In this document: piece after piece, positions 15,056 to 24,546 of the stretch
How the letters are laid out: every line of letters starts with the position of its first letter
How positions within the stretch are numbered: position 1 is the stretch's first letter
Source of the DNA: Geobacteraceae bacterium
Lineage (GTDB): Bacteria > Desulfobacterota > Desulfuromonadia > Geobacterales > Geobacteraceae
Reading direction: 5' to 3'
Length of the DNA: 64,000 bases
Assembly (NCBI GenBank): GCA_009773645.1
Contig: WSYB01000008.1
Span: 1-64,000, forward strand
The notes under the pieces: generated by a model
What the model was told of the DNA's origin: nothing
The model's input: the letters and a program-made list of their open reading frames with translations, nothing else
Databases searched by the model: none
Made by a program: the position numbers and the translations under genes

Positions 15056-18000
15056 TTACCACGCTTGAGTTCCCCCGGTATGCTCACCGCCGCTGCAGCT
15101 AAAGGCGTTGATTGCTCCGCCCTGGGCCGGCATCTTGGTGATGGTGTTGCTGCCGGAATAGGTGCCGTTGCCGTTGGCTTTGTAGCGGGCCGGAGCATTG
15201 GGGGTGAGCAGCAGCCGGCCGATCTTCCCGCCGTGCGGCACCCGGATGTGGCAGTTGACGCAGGCCATGTTGAAATTGCGGTGCGAGGTCCGCTTCGTGG
15301 CGCTGCTCACATGGTAGGTATTGGTGTCCAGGATCGGGTGGCAGTTCCGGCAGAACAGGCCGTTTGCCGCAGTCGGATTGGCGTTATACGCCTGGGTGCC
15401 GGTGGTCGCCAGGGTGTAGAAGTTGGTTGCCACCGTATCGGCCGTACCGTTGGCGGCGGCCGTAATGTACGGCCAGGCCTTGGTGGTACCGGTGAGCATC
15501 CACTTGACGCTGGAGCCGTGGGGCCCCTTCTGGCCGCTGCTGTCGGTGGCGTGGCAGTCGGTACAGGTCATGATGGCGCCCGGCGCCCAGCCGCCCGCCA
15601 GTTTGGCGGCAGTCAGTCGTGCCCCGGTTGCCAGCGCCGTGCCGATCGGGTGGCGCGAGGCGTTGTTTGGGTTGAATTCCACGGCCAAGTCGGTCATGGC
15701 CAGCGCACCGGCGCCGCCGGCGGCAAAGCCGGTGCCGGCATGGCAACCGGATTTGAAGCAGACCTGGTATTCCATGGTCACCTGGGTGATGGCGGTGAAC
15801 GTTGCGTTGCTGGTTGACGGCCAGGTGGAGACGGCAGACCAGGTGACGCTCCTGCCGGCGACGCCGTTCAGGACTCCGGCCAGCGTCGTGCTGCCGGCGG
15901 TGTGGTTGCCGGCCTTGGCCTGGTGCACCCCGTGGCAGTCCTGGCACTTGATGTTGTTATGGCCGTAGGTCGTATCAAAGGTTGTTTTGACGGCATTTAC
16001 GGCGCCGTTTGCAACGGTATTGCCGTGGCAGTTGTAGCAGAAGTTCGTTGCCGTGGAGACCGTGTCGGCTGCATTGTAGACGAAGCGGGTCATCTTGGCG
16101 TTGGCACTGCCGTGGCTGTTGTCGTGACAGTTGAGACAGGCGTTGCCGGCGCTGTGGGCCATGGTGCCGGCGGTCCAGCCGATGTTGACCGGAGTCCTGT
16201 TGTCGCCGGCGGTGTTGAACGGCTGGGTGGCGGTCGAGCCGCTGGGGAGCCCCGCCCTGGTGGCGCCGCCTGCGTCGTGGCACTTGGAGCAGACCTGCTC
16301 GACACCGGCCGCGGTGTTGGCTACGAATGCGCCCGTGTCGGGGTCCATCAGGTCAACCTGCGGGTCGGCCGGCAGGCCGTTCGGATGGGAACGGCTGGCA
16401 AGCAGGTCGCCGTGGCAGACGATACAGGCGTTCACGTTGACGATCTGGGTGGTTGTCCCGTTCGTCACGTGGTGGCTGGTCTTGACAAAGTCACCCGAGG
16501 GCCCGGTAACGGTCCGCCGGACGACATTCTGCACCGAGCCGTGGCAGGTAATACAGTCTCCTCCCGCCGCGTCGATGACGTAGTTTATGTGCTTGGTCGC
16601 GTCGGTGAAACCGGTGCCGGCAGCGTTCACGTGGGGGTGGCAGTTGATGCACTGGGTCGCCGTCACACCGGTGTGGACGCCGGAGGTTGTGGCCGGCGGA
16701 TAGCCGTGGCAGGTGCCGCAGCCGGTGAGGGTGGCACCCCAGACCGGCGACTTGACGGTGCCGCCGGTCAGGGAGGTGCCGTGGCAGTAAGTGTTGGCGC
16801 AGGTCTTGGTGCCGGCGGTCCAGGTGGCGGAAGCGCCTGCCTTGGCCGTATTGAAGGTGACCTCGATGGGGCCGTTGGTATGGAGCGTCGAGCCGGCTTT
16901 TATCGCCGTGCCGGAAGTGGTGGTGTTCGTGTGGCAGGCGTCGCAGTCAGCCGCAGAAGACACGTGCTTGGCATGGCTGTTGGCCAACGGGACTCCTGCA
17001 CCTCCGTTGGCGTAGTCGGGGGTGCCGGTCGCGTTGGACCTCCCGTGGCAGCCGTTGCACCCCATGGCCGGGCCGGTCCAGGATGGGGCAGCCGGCTGGG
17101 GTGCGGTCGCCTTGCCGGCGGCATGGCAGACCGTCGTCGAACAGCTTTTCGCCGTCGCGTTGTATGTTCCACCGCCGCTGAAGGAGACGTTCACGGAGCT
17201 GTTGAGGTGGTTCCCTAAAGTGGTTACCGTCCGGTCGCTGCCGGCTCCAACCGTCGTGCCATGGCATGCGGCGCAACTGTTGTTCGTTCCGAGCACTGCG
17301 GCATTGTTTACGTGCTGGGCATGGAGACCGGTGGTGACGACGACAGCCGAGGTGGCATTGCTGCCATGACAGCCGCTGCAGTCGGCCGGTAGCGTTCCTC
17401 CCCAGACCGCCGCCACCTTCGGAGCACCGCCGGTGCCGTCGCTGTGGCAGAACATGTTGGCGCAGGTGCCGTTCCGGTTTGCCGCCGGCGTCTGGCTCGG
17501 CAGATAATTCGGATAGGCGAGGTTGGTGGTCTTCGAATAGCTCCCGCCGGTGTTGGGGGCAGCGGTGAACCGGAGCAGAAGCCCGCGCTTGCCGGCGCTC
17601 GTGGCATGGGCGAAGGGTTTAGCCGCAGTGGAGTGGTCGGGATGGCACTTGACGCAGGAGGCGGTGGTTGTCCCGTAATAGTCGCCGTGCTTTTTCCCCG
17701 CACCGGCAATCCCCGGGTGGTTGCCGTCGGAAGGCGGGTTGCCGTGGCAGGCGTTGCAGCCGGCCGGTGACGTCAGGGGGGCGCTCCCCCAGGGGGTGGT
17801 CACCGCCTCGAAGTGGCAGTTGACGTTGGCGCATGTCCCCATGACCGGGATGGTGGTCTGGTTGAAGAAGACCCCCTTGCTGTAGAGGGCCGGAACCGGC
17901 GAGCTGTTGAGGTTTTGCGTCATCTCGATGATACCGTTCCTGTGACCTTCGGTGTACATGTTGCTGCCGGCGTGGCAGACGGCGCAGTTGACCGGTGTCG

Positions 18001-18208
18001 CGACGGCCGGCTGGTGGGTCTGGTGGTTCCCCTTGAAACCGCCGGTCGTGATGTTACGGTACGGCGCGTCGATCGGCGGCATGCCATGGCAGTCGGAGCA
18101 GGTGGAAGCCGCCCGGGCCTGGAGGGGAATGGCCAGCGACACTCCTCCCAGAATTATTCCCAAGAAGACTACTCGCTTCAGAGCCTCCATTCCACGTATC
18201 TTTTTCAT
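15056..18208 (-). CDS. Large multihaem c-type cytochrome with 24 haem-binding sites
   Basis: This protein is 1050 aa. A signal peptide (MKKIRGMEALKRVVFLGIIL, cleavage near AARA) is followed by 24 haem motifs: 19 CX2CH and 5 CX4CH. The alternation of CX4CH with CX2CH (for example CANVNCH then CNACH) is the Geobacter-type CxxxxCH...CXXCH repeat. Between motifs the chain is Gly/Ala/Thr rich with little else, as expected for an extended electron conduit in the periplasm or outside the cell. The last haem (CVNCH) lies ~70 residues from the end; the tail contains a single CSGGEH, possibly a lost haem site. ATG at 18208 is preceded by GAGGA. It lies 58 bp downstream of a second cytochrome and likely shares its operon. 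Confidence 0.9.
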   Translation of the reverse strand: MKKIRGMEALKRVVFLGIILGGVSLAIPLQARAASTCSDCHGMPPIDAPYRNITTGGFKGNHQTHQPAVATPVNCAVCHAGSNMYTEGHRNGIIEMTQNLNSSPVPALYSKGVFFNQTTIPVMGTCANVNCHFEAVTTPWGSAPLTSPAGCNACHGNPPSDGNHPGIAGAGKKHGDYYGTTTASCVKCHPDHSTAAKPFAHATSAGKRGLLLRFTAAPNTGGSYSKTTNLAYPNYLPSQTPAANRNGTCANMFCHSDGTGGAPKVAAVWGGTLPADCSGCHGSNATSAVVVTTGLHAQHVNNAAVLGTNNSCAACHGTTVGAGSDRTVTTLGNHLNSSVNVSFSGGGTYNATAKSCSTTVCHAAGKATAPQPAAPSWTGPAMGCNGCHGRSNATGTPDYANGGAGVPLANSHAKHVSSAADCDACHTNTTTSGTAIKAGSTLHTNGPIEVTFNTAKAGASATWTAGTKTCANTYCHGTSLTGGTVKSPVWGATLTGCGTCHGYPPATTSGVHTGVTATQCINCHPHVNAAGTGFTDATKHINYVIDAAGGDCITCHGSVQNVVRRTVTGPSGDFVKTSHHVTNGTTTQIVNVNACIVCHGDLLASRSHPNGLPADPQVDLMDPDTGAFVANTAAGVEQVCSKCHDAGGATRAGLPSGSTATQPFNTAGDNRTPVNIGWTAGTMAHSAGNACLNCHDNSHGSANAKMTRFVYNAADTVSTATNFCYNCHGNTVANGAVNAVKTTFDTTYGHNNIKCQDCHGVHQAKAGNHTAGSTTLAGVLNGVAGRSVTWSAVSTWPSTSNATFTAITQVTMEYQVCFKSGCHAGTGFAAGGAGALAMTDLAVEFNPNNASRHPIGTALATGARLTAAKLAGGWAPGAIMTCTDCHATDSSGQKGPHGSSVKWMLTGTTKAWPYITAAANGTADTVATNFYTLATTGTQAYNANPTAANGLFCRNCHPILDTNTYHVSSATKRTSHRNFNMACVNCHIRVPHGGKIGRLLLTPNAPARYKANGNGTYSGSNTITKMPAQGGAINAFSCSGGEHTGGTQAW

Positions 18209-18266
18209 ATTCGATTCCTCACAGTTGGCTGAGACAATCATCCGTTTGCATTCTATCCTGTCCGGA

Positions 18267-21200
18267 TTACCGTACCGTACTCCACTTCTTGGAAGGCCTG
18301 AAGTGGCACTTCACGTTGGAACAGCTGCCGGTGACGTTGGCCCCGCCATCCAGGAGGATCCCGGTGTACCGGTTCGGTCTCAGTTGGAGGGCCGGGTTGA
18401 ACTTGTAGCGGTCCGCCACGTCGACGGTGACCCTGCTCGGCGTCACCGGCATCACCATCGTATGGGTGGCCGGATTGATCAGGCCGTTACTGTGACAGAA
18501 CGCACAGTTAGCCCATCCTTCGGACGGCCGCGCGGTTTTCTTCACGTGGTTCGGGAAGACATGGGCGCCCCCTCCTCCCGGGTAATCCTCTGGTCTGGCG
18601 CTGGAATAGTTCCCCTGAGTTCCCTTGAAGCCGGCAGGCGCCGGGGGATAGCCGTGGCAGGAGTCGCAGGCACCGCCGCCGGCGGGCTGGAAGGCGAAAG
18701 ACCCTTTATGGCTGTGGCAGGAAAGGCAGAATTTGGTCGGGTGTCCGTCGAGCGCCTGTCCCGACCTATAGTGGCCGGTGGTGGTGTGGCAGACCTGGCA
18801 GAGACCGTCAAAGGGCGCTCCCCTCTTGACGAACCCGCTCGATATGTTGGTGAAGGTTATCGTCTTGCCGTTGATGAAGGTCTTCACCATGGAGAGATTT
18901 GCCGCGCCGTGCACATCGTGACACGATTTGCAGTCGCTGGCGGGAGGCCCCCCCTTGGCGAGAACATGGGAGACCACGTTCAGCCTGCTCGAAGTCGGCA
19001 CCTTCGCCGGATCGCCGTGGCACGATGCACACAGGTTGTTGTCGTTGGGGAGGGAAAGCCGCATGGAGTCGCCCAGTCTGCCGGAAATATGGGTACTGTT
19101 GGCATCGTGGCAGCTTTCGCACTGTCTGCTCCCGTTATAGGTTGCGGATGCCTGGCCGTGACCGCTCACGGCAAAATATGCCTTGTAAGGGGCGGCGATA
19201 CCGCCAATTACCGAAGGTGTCGCCGCATGACAGGAGGTGCACGCGAGCCGCGACGTGGTTGCCCAGGCCGGGATGGCGCCGGGATGGCAGGCGGCACAGG
19301 CGGAACCGGCGCCGGTCGGGACCTCGACGACGCCGTTGACGTGGGTCGATGCGGTGTCGGTCGTATAAGTGTGGCAATTCTGGCAGACCGACGGATACAC
19401 CGTGCCCAAGTTGGGGCCATGGGGTGCGGAATAGTGGGCGGTGTGGGCATTGGTGGCGGGGGCCGCGGCATGGCATGTCCCGCACGCCCCGGTTGCGGCG
19501 TTGGTCCAGTTTGGCGTCGTTAGGGGCGTTCCGCCCCTACCGTCACCGTGACATCTGCCCGCTGCACAGGTTGCCGCCGCACCGTTCCAGACAGTGCCTG
19601 CCGCCATGGGGTCGGCTGCGTTGAAGGTTACGGTCTTGACTCCGTCGGCATGTCTGGTCCGGTCGGAAATGGTCGTGTTGCCGCTGACCGTTGCGGCATG
19701 GCAGGCAACGCAGCCGTATCCCTTGCTCAGGTGCTTGCCGTGGACGTTGGTGGCAGGCGCTGCTTCGTGGCACATGGCGCACTCTCCGGCAACCCCGACT
19801 ATTTTTCCTTTGCCGTTCGGCCAGCTGACCGCTTTGTAGACGACGGCGCCACCCCGTGGAGCACCGTTACTGTGGCAATAAACCGTGCTGCACGACCTGG
19901 CCGCTGCATTGTAGCTTGCGCCCGTTCCGGCAATGGTGCCGGTCTTGTCCTTGAAGACATCCTGGAATGTACCTGTTTTGTGGCTGCTCCCCTTGTGGCA
20001 CTCGTCGCACGCATAGCTGTACGGAGCGCCACCGGCATGGCTCACGTGGGGACTCTTCGTCTCGTCGAGAGCAGTATACCCGGCTGCCGCAGGAGGAGGC
20101 GGATAGCCGTGGCAAGAATTACAGGCTCCGCCGGCAGCGGAAAAAGCACCCGCCGGATTGGCGTGGGAGTGACAGTCGATACAGACCCTTGCAGCCGCAT
20201 TCGCGAGGCTGTGCTCTGCCGGATAACTGCCGCCGGTCGGTATCACATGGCAGGACTGGCATACTCCGGTGCCGTCGGAGTCCTTGTAATTTCCCGCAGC
20301 GAGCGAGGTGTACTGGAAAAGGACCTTTCTGTCTCTCACGGCACCGGAAGCCGTGGATATGGACATATATCGCCTCACCAGGTAGGTGTTTGGAACGGTC
20401 CCGTCCCCCGCATCCACATGGCCGGCATGGCAGTCGCCGCACTGGATGTTCTGGTTCCTGCCGTTATGGCTCTGTTTAATATGGCAGTTGGAGCAGATGT
20501 TGAGGGCGGTGGCCGTAGCACCGCGCAGGTCGGTGCGCAGCAGGTACCCGTCGGATGGTTTAAGCATGTTGTAGGTGGAATAGCCGTCAAAGGTCGCGCT
20601 GCTGGAATCGGTATAGTGGACCCAGTGGCAGGTGGTGCAGAGGACCGTTCCATCGGTGAGCTTCATGGCCGAGGTCGGGTTTGACGGGTTGCTGTTGAGT
20701 GGCGGGTTGTTAAATTCCGCCGGCTTCACTTTCACGAGCGAAGCGGCGCCCGTGTAGTTGAAGTTGACAGGATGGGTGCCGGCGTCATGACTGCGGGTGT
20801 TCCTGATCCGGTGGCAGTCAAGGCACATCTGGTCCCTGTCATTGGCGATGCGCAGGAACGGTTTGAAGGTTTGGCTGTGGGGGTTGTGGCAGCGGGAACA
20901 GGCAATCGATCCGACCGTTTTGAGTGGATCAGTCCCGATGATATTGAGGCCGGGGTTCAGTGGCGGCAGTGCACCGGCGGCAGGAAGGTTGTCGGAGCCT
21001 GTCCAGTTGTGGGAGGTCTGATATACGGCCCCGGCCCGCGCCGTGGTAAATGTGTGGAACGGATTGGCGGCATCAGCCGGAGTAAAGGGCATCTTGCCGG
21101 CTTTTGGGACTCCCGGCCTGTGGCAGCTAAGGCAGATATTGTTGAAACCGACGCTGCCGAGGCTTACGTGAACCGTGTGGCAGGTGGTGCAGCTGTAGCC

Positions 21201-21299
21201 GTTGCTCTGGTCGTGGGGTGGATCGAAGGCCGATGCTCCAAAGGGAAAAAGCAGCGAGAGGATGACGGCTACAAGGGCTCTAACAACCGGTCTCTTCAT
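18267..21299 (-). CDS. Large multihaem c-type cytochrome with 27 haem-binding sites
   Basis: This protein is 1010 aa with a clear signal peptide (MKRPVVRALVAVILSLLFPF, cleavage near GASA). It has 27 haem motifs: 24 CX2CH and 3 CX4CH (CSTVYCH, CAAGRCH, CSNVKCH). The first part (residues 25-200) has the spacing CTTCHTVH, CLSCH, CSRCHNPHS, CLDCH seen in doubled-CXXCH cytochromes. The later part resembles the CX4CH family of the neighbour. ATG at 21299 is preceded by AGGAG. It lies between the NHL/dockerin-like gene and the 24-haem cytochrome on the same strand, suggesting a secreted electron-transfer set. It is not an obvious orthologue of a named Omc protein. Confidence 0.9.
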   Translation of the reverse strand: MKRPVVRALVAVILSLLFPFGASAFDPPHDQSNGYSCTTCHTVHVSLGSVGFNNICLSCHRPGVPKAGKMPFTPADAANPFHTFTTARAGAVYQTSHNWTGSDNLPAAGALPPLNPGLNIIGTDPLKTVGSIACSRCHNPHSQTFKPFLRIANDRDQMCLDCHRIRNTRSHDAGTHPVNFNYTGAASLVKVKPAEFNNPPLNSNPSNPTSAMKLTDGTVLCTTCHWVHYTDSSSATFDGYSTYNMLKPSDGYLLRTDLRGATATALNICSNCHIKQSHNGRNQNIQCGDCHAGHVDAGDGTVPNTYLVRRYMSISTASGAVRDRKVLFQYTSLAAGNYKDSDGTGVCQSCHVIPTGGSYPAEHSLANAAARVCIDCHSHANPAGAFSAAGGACNSCHGYPPPPAAAGYTALDETKSPHVSHAGGAPYSYACDECHKGSSHKTGTFQDVFKDKTGTIAGTGASYNAAARSCSTVYCHSNGAPRGGAVVYKAVSWPNGKGKIVGVAGECAMCHEAAPATNVHGKHLSKGYGCVACHAATVSGNTTISDRTRHADGVKTVTFNAADPMAAGTVWNGAAATCAAGRCHGDGRGGTPLTTPNWTNAATGACGTCHAAAPATNAHTAHYSAPHGPNLGTVYPSVCQNCHTYTTDTASTHVNGVVEVPTGAGSACAACHPGAIPAWATTSRLACTSCHAATPSVIGGIAAPYKAYFAVSGHGQASATYNGSRQCESCHDANSTHISGRLGDSMRLSLPNDNNLCASCHGDPAKVPTSSRLNVVSHVLAKGGPPASDCKSCHDVHGAANLSMVKTFINGKTITFTNISSGFVKRGAPFDGLCQVCHTTTGHYRSGQALDGHPTKFCLSCHSHKGSFAFQPAGGGACDSCHGYPPAPAGFKGTQGNYSSARPEDYPGGGGAHVFPNHVKKTARPSEGWANCAFCHSNGLINPATHTMVMPVTPSRVTVDVADRYKFNPALQLRPNRYTGILLDGGANVTGSCSNVKCHFRPSKKWSTVR

Positions 21300-21677
21300 G
21301 TCACACTCCTGGAAGCACAACACCTTATCCGCCTGGAAAGGCCGACCGCTCCCCCGTGTCGGGTGTTACAAACGATTGGTCGAAGTGCTTACACCATATG
21401 GCATCGTCCGCCTGTTTACATCACCGACAATGAGGGAGCCACTCCGCTGCTAATGGATACACCGTTCAGGTCTTGAAGAAGCTCAAAAGGAATCCGGTTC
21501 AGGAGGAACGCCGAGCCCGGCGGCAACGTCGCAGTTGAGAGAAAAAAGGAGTCCGAAGAATTTTTCTATTTTCATAGTGTACTACCTTTTGAACAAAATA
21601 AAAGTTACCCTCCATTTCAAATAAATATCATATAAGTAGCAGGGGCGCTTCTGGACCACTCCTGCTCCGAGATGTTT
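21300..21677. other. 378-bp gap between the 27-haem cytochrome and the NHL protein
   Basis: I see no riboswitch or strong terminator here. On the minus strand there is one short ORF with a plausible ribosome binding site (21483-21575). The rest is AT-rich at 21560-21640, which could hold a cytochrome promoter, but no clear -35/-10 pair was identified. Confidence 0.5.
21483..21575 (-). CDS. Possible 30-aa small ORF upstream of the 27-haem cytochrome
   Basis: ATG is preceded by AAAAGG at a good distance. The predicted peptide starts with MKIEKFFGLLFSLN and ends VPPEPDSF. The hydrophobic start followed by a Pro-rich end faintly recalls the beginning of an exported protein whose remainder is lost. 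It could equally be chance, since only 31 codons are open. Confidence 0.2.
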   Translation of the reverse strand: MKIEKFFGLLFSLNCDVAAGLGVPPEPDSF

Positions 21678-24416
21678 CTACCAGCTTGCCAGACCTACGA
21701 TCTTTCGCAAGATCACCAAGGCGTCACCCACATCGATCACGCCGTTGGGGGCCGGTTTGCCGTCAACGAACGGGGCCAGGTCCCCGTGGAGGAGGTCGTT
21801 GCCGGTGGGCTCCACAATGCCCGCGGCGATTTGCAAGGCCCTGAGTGCGTCTGCAATTTCCACCCTGTCGTTGCCGTCCAGATCCCCATATGCCACGCTC
21901 GTAGCGGTCGGGGTTTTTGCGCTCCTGTTCCCGGCGGCGTCGGTTGCGGTGATGACAAGGGTAGCAGGGTCATAGCTTACGCCGGTCAGATCAACGCTCC
22001 AGGTTCCGCCCCCGACGGTAACCGCACCGACGGCGCCGCTCTTGTCCGTGGCCGTCAGAACCGCGTCAGGGTCTATCGTGCCGCTTATGTTGGTCGGCAT
22101 GGAGGCAGTGACCGGATTCAACGTCAGCTGCGGCGGGGTCGTGTCGTAGACAACGTTACGAATCGTGGTAGCGGCTTGACCGGCGTTGTCTAAGGCTGTA
22201 ACAGCCACCCTGTAGACCCCTTCCCCCGGCAGATCCGCCGTGAAGCTGTAAGAGCCGTTGCTGAAGAGTACCGGTTTGGAGGCTCCGTTAACGGTGGCTG
22301 TTACGGTAACGCCCGCAGAGGCGGTCCCGGCCACGCCAAGTTTCGCCTGGTTCGTGGTGAAGTCCTGTCCGGGAAGCGTTACGGCCACCTCTGGTCCGGC
22401 AGGGTTGTACATGACGGTTCTCTTCACGGTGGAGTTCGCGCCGCTCAGGTCGACAACCTTCACCTCGAAGGTATTGATGCCGGGAGATAGATTTACCGAT
22501 GCCGTCCAGTTCCCTCCGCTCATCTGGGCAGGCGCTCCGCCTACGGTCACCGTGCTATTGGCGGCTACCGTGCCGTTTACCGTCAGGGTTCCGGCATTGG
22601 TGACGGCGCCGTCGGCAGGGGTAGCGATGGCTGACTGCGGCCTGGCTGCATCGAAGGTAACGGTTCTCTTGTCGGTAGTCGCATTGCCGGCCAGGTCGCT
22701 CGCAACCACGGTTATGCCGTTGTCGCCGCTTTTCAGGATCAACGGCATACTGAATGCGCCGTTTACGACCAATACCGGCTGACCGTTGACCGTAACCTTG
22801 TCGAAGTTGGCATCCGTTGCGCTCCCCATGATGTTCTGCGTCTGGAGAGAGGTGGTGCTGCCGTTGGCAAGGGCAGAGACAGCCAGTGCCGGCGCAGTAC
22901 TGTCCAAGGTGATGACGGCGCTTGCCGAGGCGCTTCCGCCTCCGGTTTTAGCTGCGGTTGCCGTGATGGTGTTCTCACCGGGTACGAGCCCGGTTATAGC
23001 ACACTTCCAGGAAGTCGTGGTCGGGTAGGTAACGGCCCCGGCCGTGGCGGAGGTATTAGTCCTTACGGTGACGTTTACCCCCGCGTCGATGACGCCGGTA
23101 ATTGTCTGACTGTCGAGATTGGTCAGGGCGGTCACCGGATTGATGGCAAGCGACGGTGCGGTCTCACTTAAGGCAATGCTGGCTGTCTTCGTTGCGACAT
23201 TACCGGATGCATCGGTGGCCGTAACCGTAATCCCGTTCACTCCCGGGACAAGACCGGTAATGGCATAACTCCAGGTTGTCCCCGTCACGGTCGCGGCGCC
23301 GTCCGATGCGGCGGTGTCGGTTGCGACGGCGACGTTTGCGCCGACGCTCACGGTACCGCTGATGGTGAGGGTGCTTACGCCGGTTTGTACGGGAAGAGGG
23401 TTTATGGCCAAAGCAGGCGGGGTTACACCCGGGATGGGGCCTGCGGCATCGCTTATCCCGTAAACCGTCAGATTACCGTAGCCGTTGACGACGATCAGAC
23501 GGCCGTTGACCGCATCGAACGCGCCGTCCGAAGGGGCCATCAGTTGACCGTTTGCAGTCCCGTAGCTTCCGATAAAGCCGAGGAAGGTACCGCTCCCGGC
23601 AGGGTCGATTGCCTGGAGGTTGCTCTGAAAGCCGTCCACTACATAGATTCTTTTTACGACGGGAACGGGGTCCTTGGTGTATTCGAAGACAACGCCCTGG
23701 GGCGACGTGAATTTCAGCGGGCCGGAGCCGGGAGAGCCTACGGTTTTTTGATGAACGCCGAGCAGAGTGAAAAACTGGACACGGCCGTTCAAGGTATCGG
23801 CAACCGCCAACTGGTCCGAACTCTTCTCGTATGCTATGCCGGCCGGCGAGGAGAACTGGCCGGGAAGGTTCCCGAAGGAACCGAAGCTGTTGGCAGGCTT
23901 GCCCGGTGCGGCGGAGGCCATACTGAACGGGGTCCCGTTAGCGTTGAAAACCTGAACGCAGTTGTCGAGACTGTCAACCACGTAAATACGTCCGGCAGCA
24001 TCTATCGCTACGCCATTGGCCATCTTGAACTGCCCTGCACCAATCCCCAGCCGGCCGATCTCTGCGCCGGTTCTGCTTACGATGGCAGCATAGTCCCCCT
24101 GGCTCACAACCAGGTTTCCGCCTGCCGTTACGGCGATCCCTTGGGGCGGTTTGTTGGTACTGATAACCTGCAGGAGTTTCCCCGCACTGCTGTATCTCAA
24201 GACGCCGCCCCCCCTCGGGTCGGTCAGGTAGAGGTTCCCCGACGGGTCAACGGCGACCCGGACAGGGGAACTGACCCCTTCCGTCACCGGACTGAGCGGC
24301 GTCGCCAGGGGAACTGGCGCAGCAAAGGTCGTTCCCTGCAAAATCAGGCACAAAATCGCCGCCGGAATGACGGGCTTAATTGAGGACCTCTTAAGCAAAG
24401 AGACTAAAATATGCAT
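21678..24416 (-). CDS. Secreted NHL-repeat / Ig-like / dockerin-like protein
   Basis: This 912-aa protein starts with a signal-like hydrophobic stretch (residues ~15-32). An NHL-type beta-propeller region follows (about 45-330; repeated GIAVTAGGNLVV, GVAIDAAGRIYVVD patterns). Then come several bacterial Ig-like domains (about 335-835) with repeated VTATDASGN and NTFEVKVVD motifs. The C-terminus is dockerin-like with two Ca-binding loops (GDLDGNDRVEIADAL and GVIDVGDALVIL, separated by ~45 residues). The architecture points to an extracellular adhesion or scaffold protein; the partner for the dockerin-like end is unknown. Its leader carries a GEMM-Ib riboswitch, and two giant cytochromes follow, so it is probably part of a surface programme for extracellular electron transfer. 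Confidence 0.8.
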   Translation of the reverse strand: MHILVSLLKRSSIKPVIPAAILCLILQGTTFAAPVPLATPLSPVTEGVSSPVRVAVDPSGNLYLTDPRGGGVLRYSSAGKLLQVISTNKPPQGIAVTAGGNLVVSQGDYAAIVSRTGAEIGRLGIGAGQFKMANGVAIDAAGRIYVVDSLDNCVQVFNANGTPFSMASAAPGKPANSFGSFGNLPGQFSSPAGIAYEKSSDQLAVADTLNGRVQFFTLLGVHQKTVGSPGSGPLKFTSPQGVVFEYTKDPVPVVKRIYVVDGFQSNLQAIDPAGSGTFLGFIGSYGTANGQLMAPSDGAFDAVNGRLIVVNGYGNLTVYGISDAAGPIPGVTPPALAINPLPVQTGVSTLTISGTVSVGANVAVATDTAASDGAATVTGTTWSYAITGLVPGVNGITVTATDASGNVATKTASIALSETAPSLAINPVTALTNLDSQTITGVIDAGVNVTVRTNTSATAGAVTYPTTTSWKCAITGLVPGENTITATAAKTGGGSASASAVITLDSTAPALAVSALANGSTTSLQTQNIMGSATDANFDKVTVNGQPVLVVNGAFSMPLILKSGDNGITVVASDLAGNATTDKRTVTFDAARPQSAIATPADGAVTNAGTLTVNGTVAANSTVTVGGAPAQMSGGNWTASVNLSPGINTFEVKVVDLSGANSTVKRTVMYNPAGPEVAVTLPGQDFTTNQAKLGVAGTASAGVTVTATVNGASKPVLFSNGSYSFTADLPGEGVYRVAVTALDNAGQAATTIRNVVYDTTPPQLTLNPVTASMPTNISGTIDPDAVLTATDKSGAVGAVTVGGGTWSVDLTGVSYDPATLVITATDAAGNRSAKTPTATSVAYGDLDGNDRVEIADALRALQIAAGIVEPTGNDLLHGDLAPFVDGKPAPNGVIDVGDALVILRKIVGLASW

Positions 24417-24499
24417 GCGTTTACAACCTCCGAACCTGTTCTTATAACTAATATTTTTATGCTATGAATCTTCCGGTCATGGAGCTCTGCAAAGGACGC

Positions 24500-24546
24500 A
24501 AAAAAAACCGGGGCTTAATATCGTGAATGATATTTCGGCAACCCGG
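24500..24546 (-). terminator. Riboswitch-coupled intrinsic terminator
   Basis: On the minus strand CCGGG and CCCCGG flank an inner perfect stem AATATC/GATATT, followed by eight T (24507-24500). The 5' arm CCGGG is shared with the 3' end of the GEMM aptamer, so ligand-bound aptamer and terminator exclude each other. Ligand binding would then favour read-through (inference). Confidence 0.7.

Noticed and set aside
15902-17218. 438-codon open frame on the plus strand across the 24-haem cytochrome
   Set aside because: It is the antisense of a repetitive, GC-rich coding sequence; the product is Gly/Val/Arg rich with no domain, and the minus strand has regular haem motifs.
21300-21677. Second GEMM riboswitch before the 27-haem cytochrome
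   Set aside because: No AAACC...GGAAAGCC block with a tetraloop hairpin was found on either strand.
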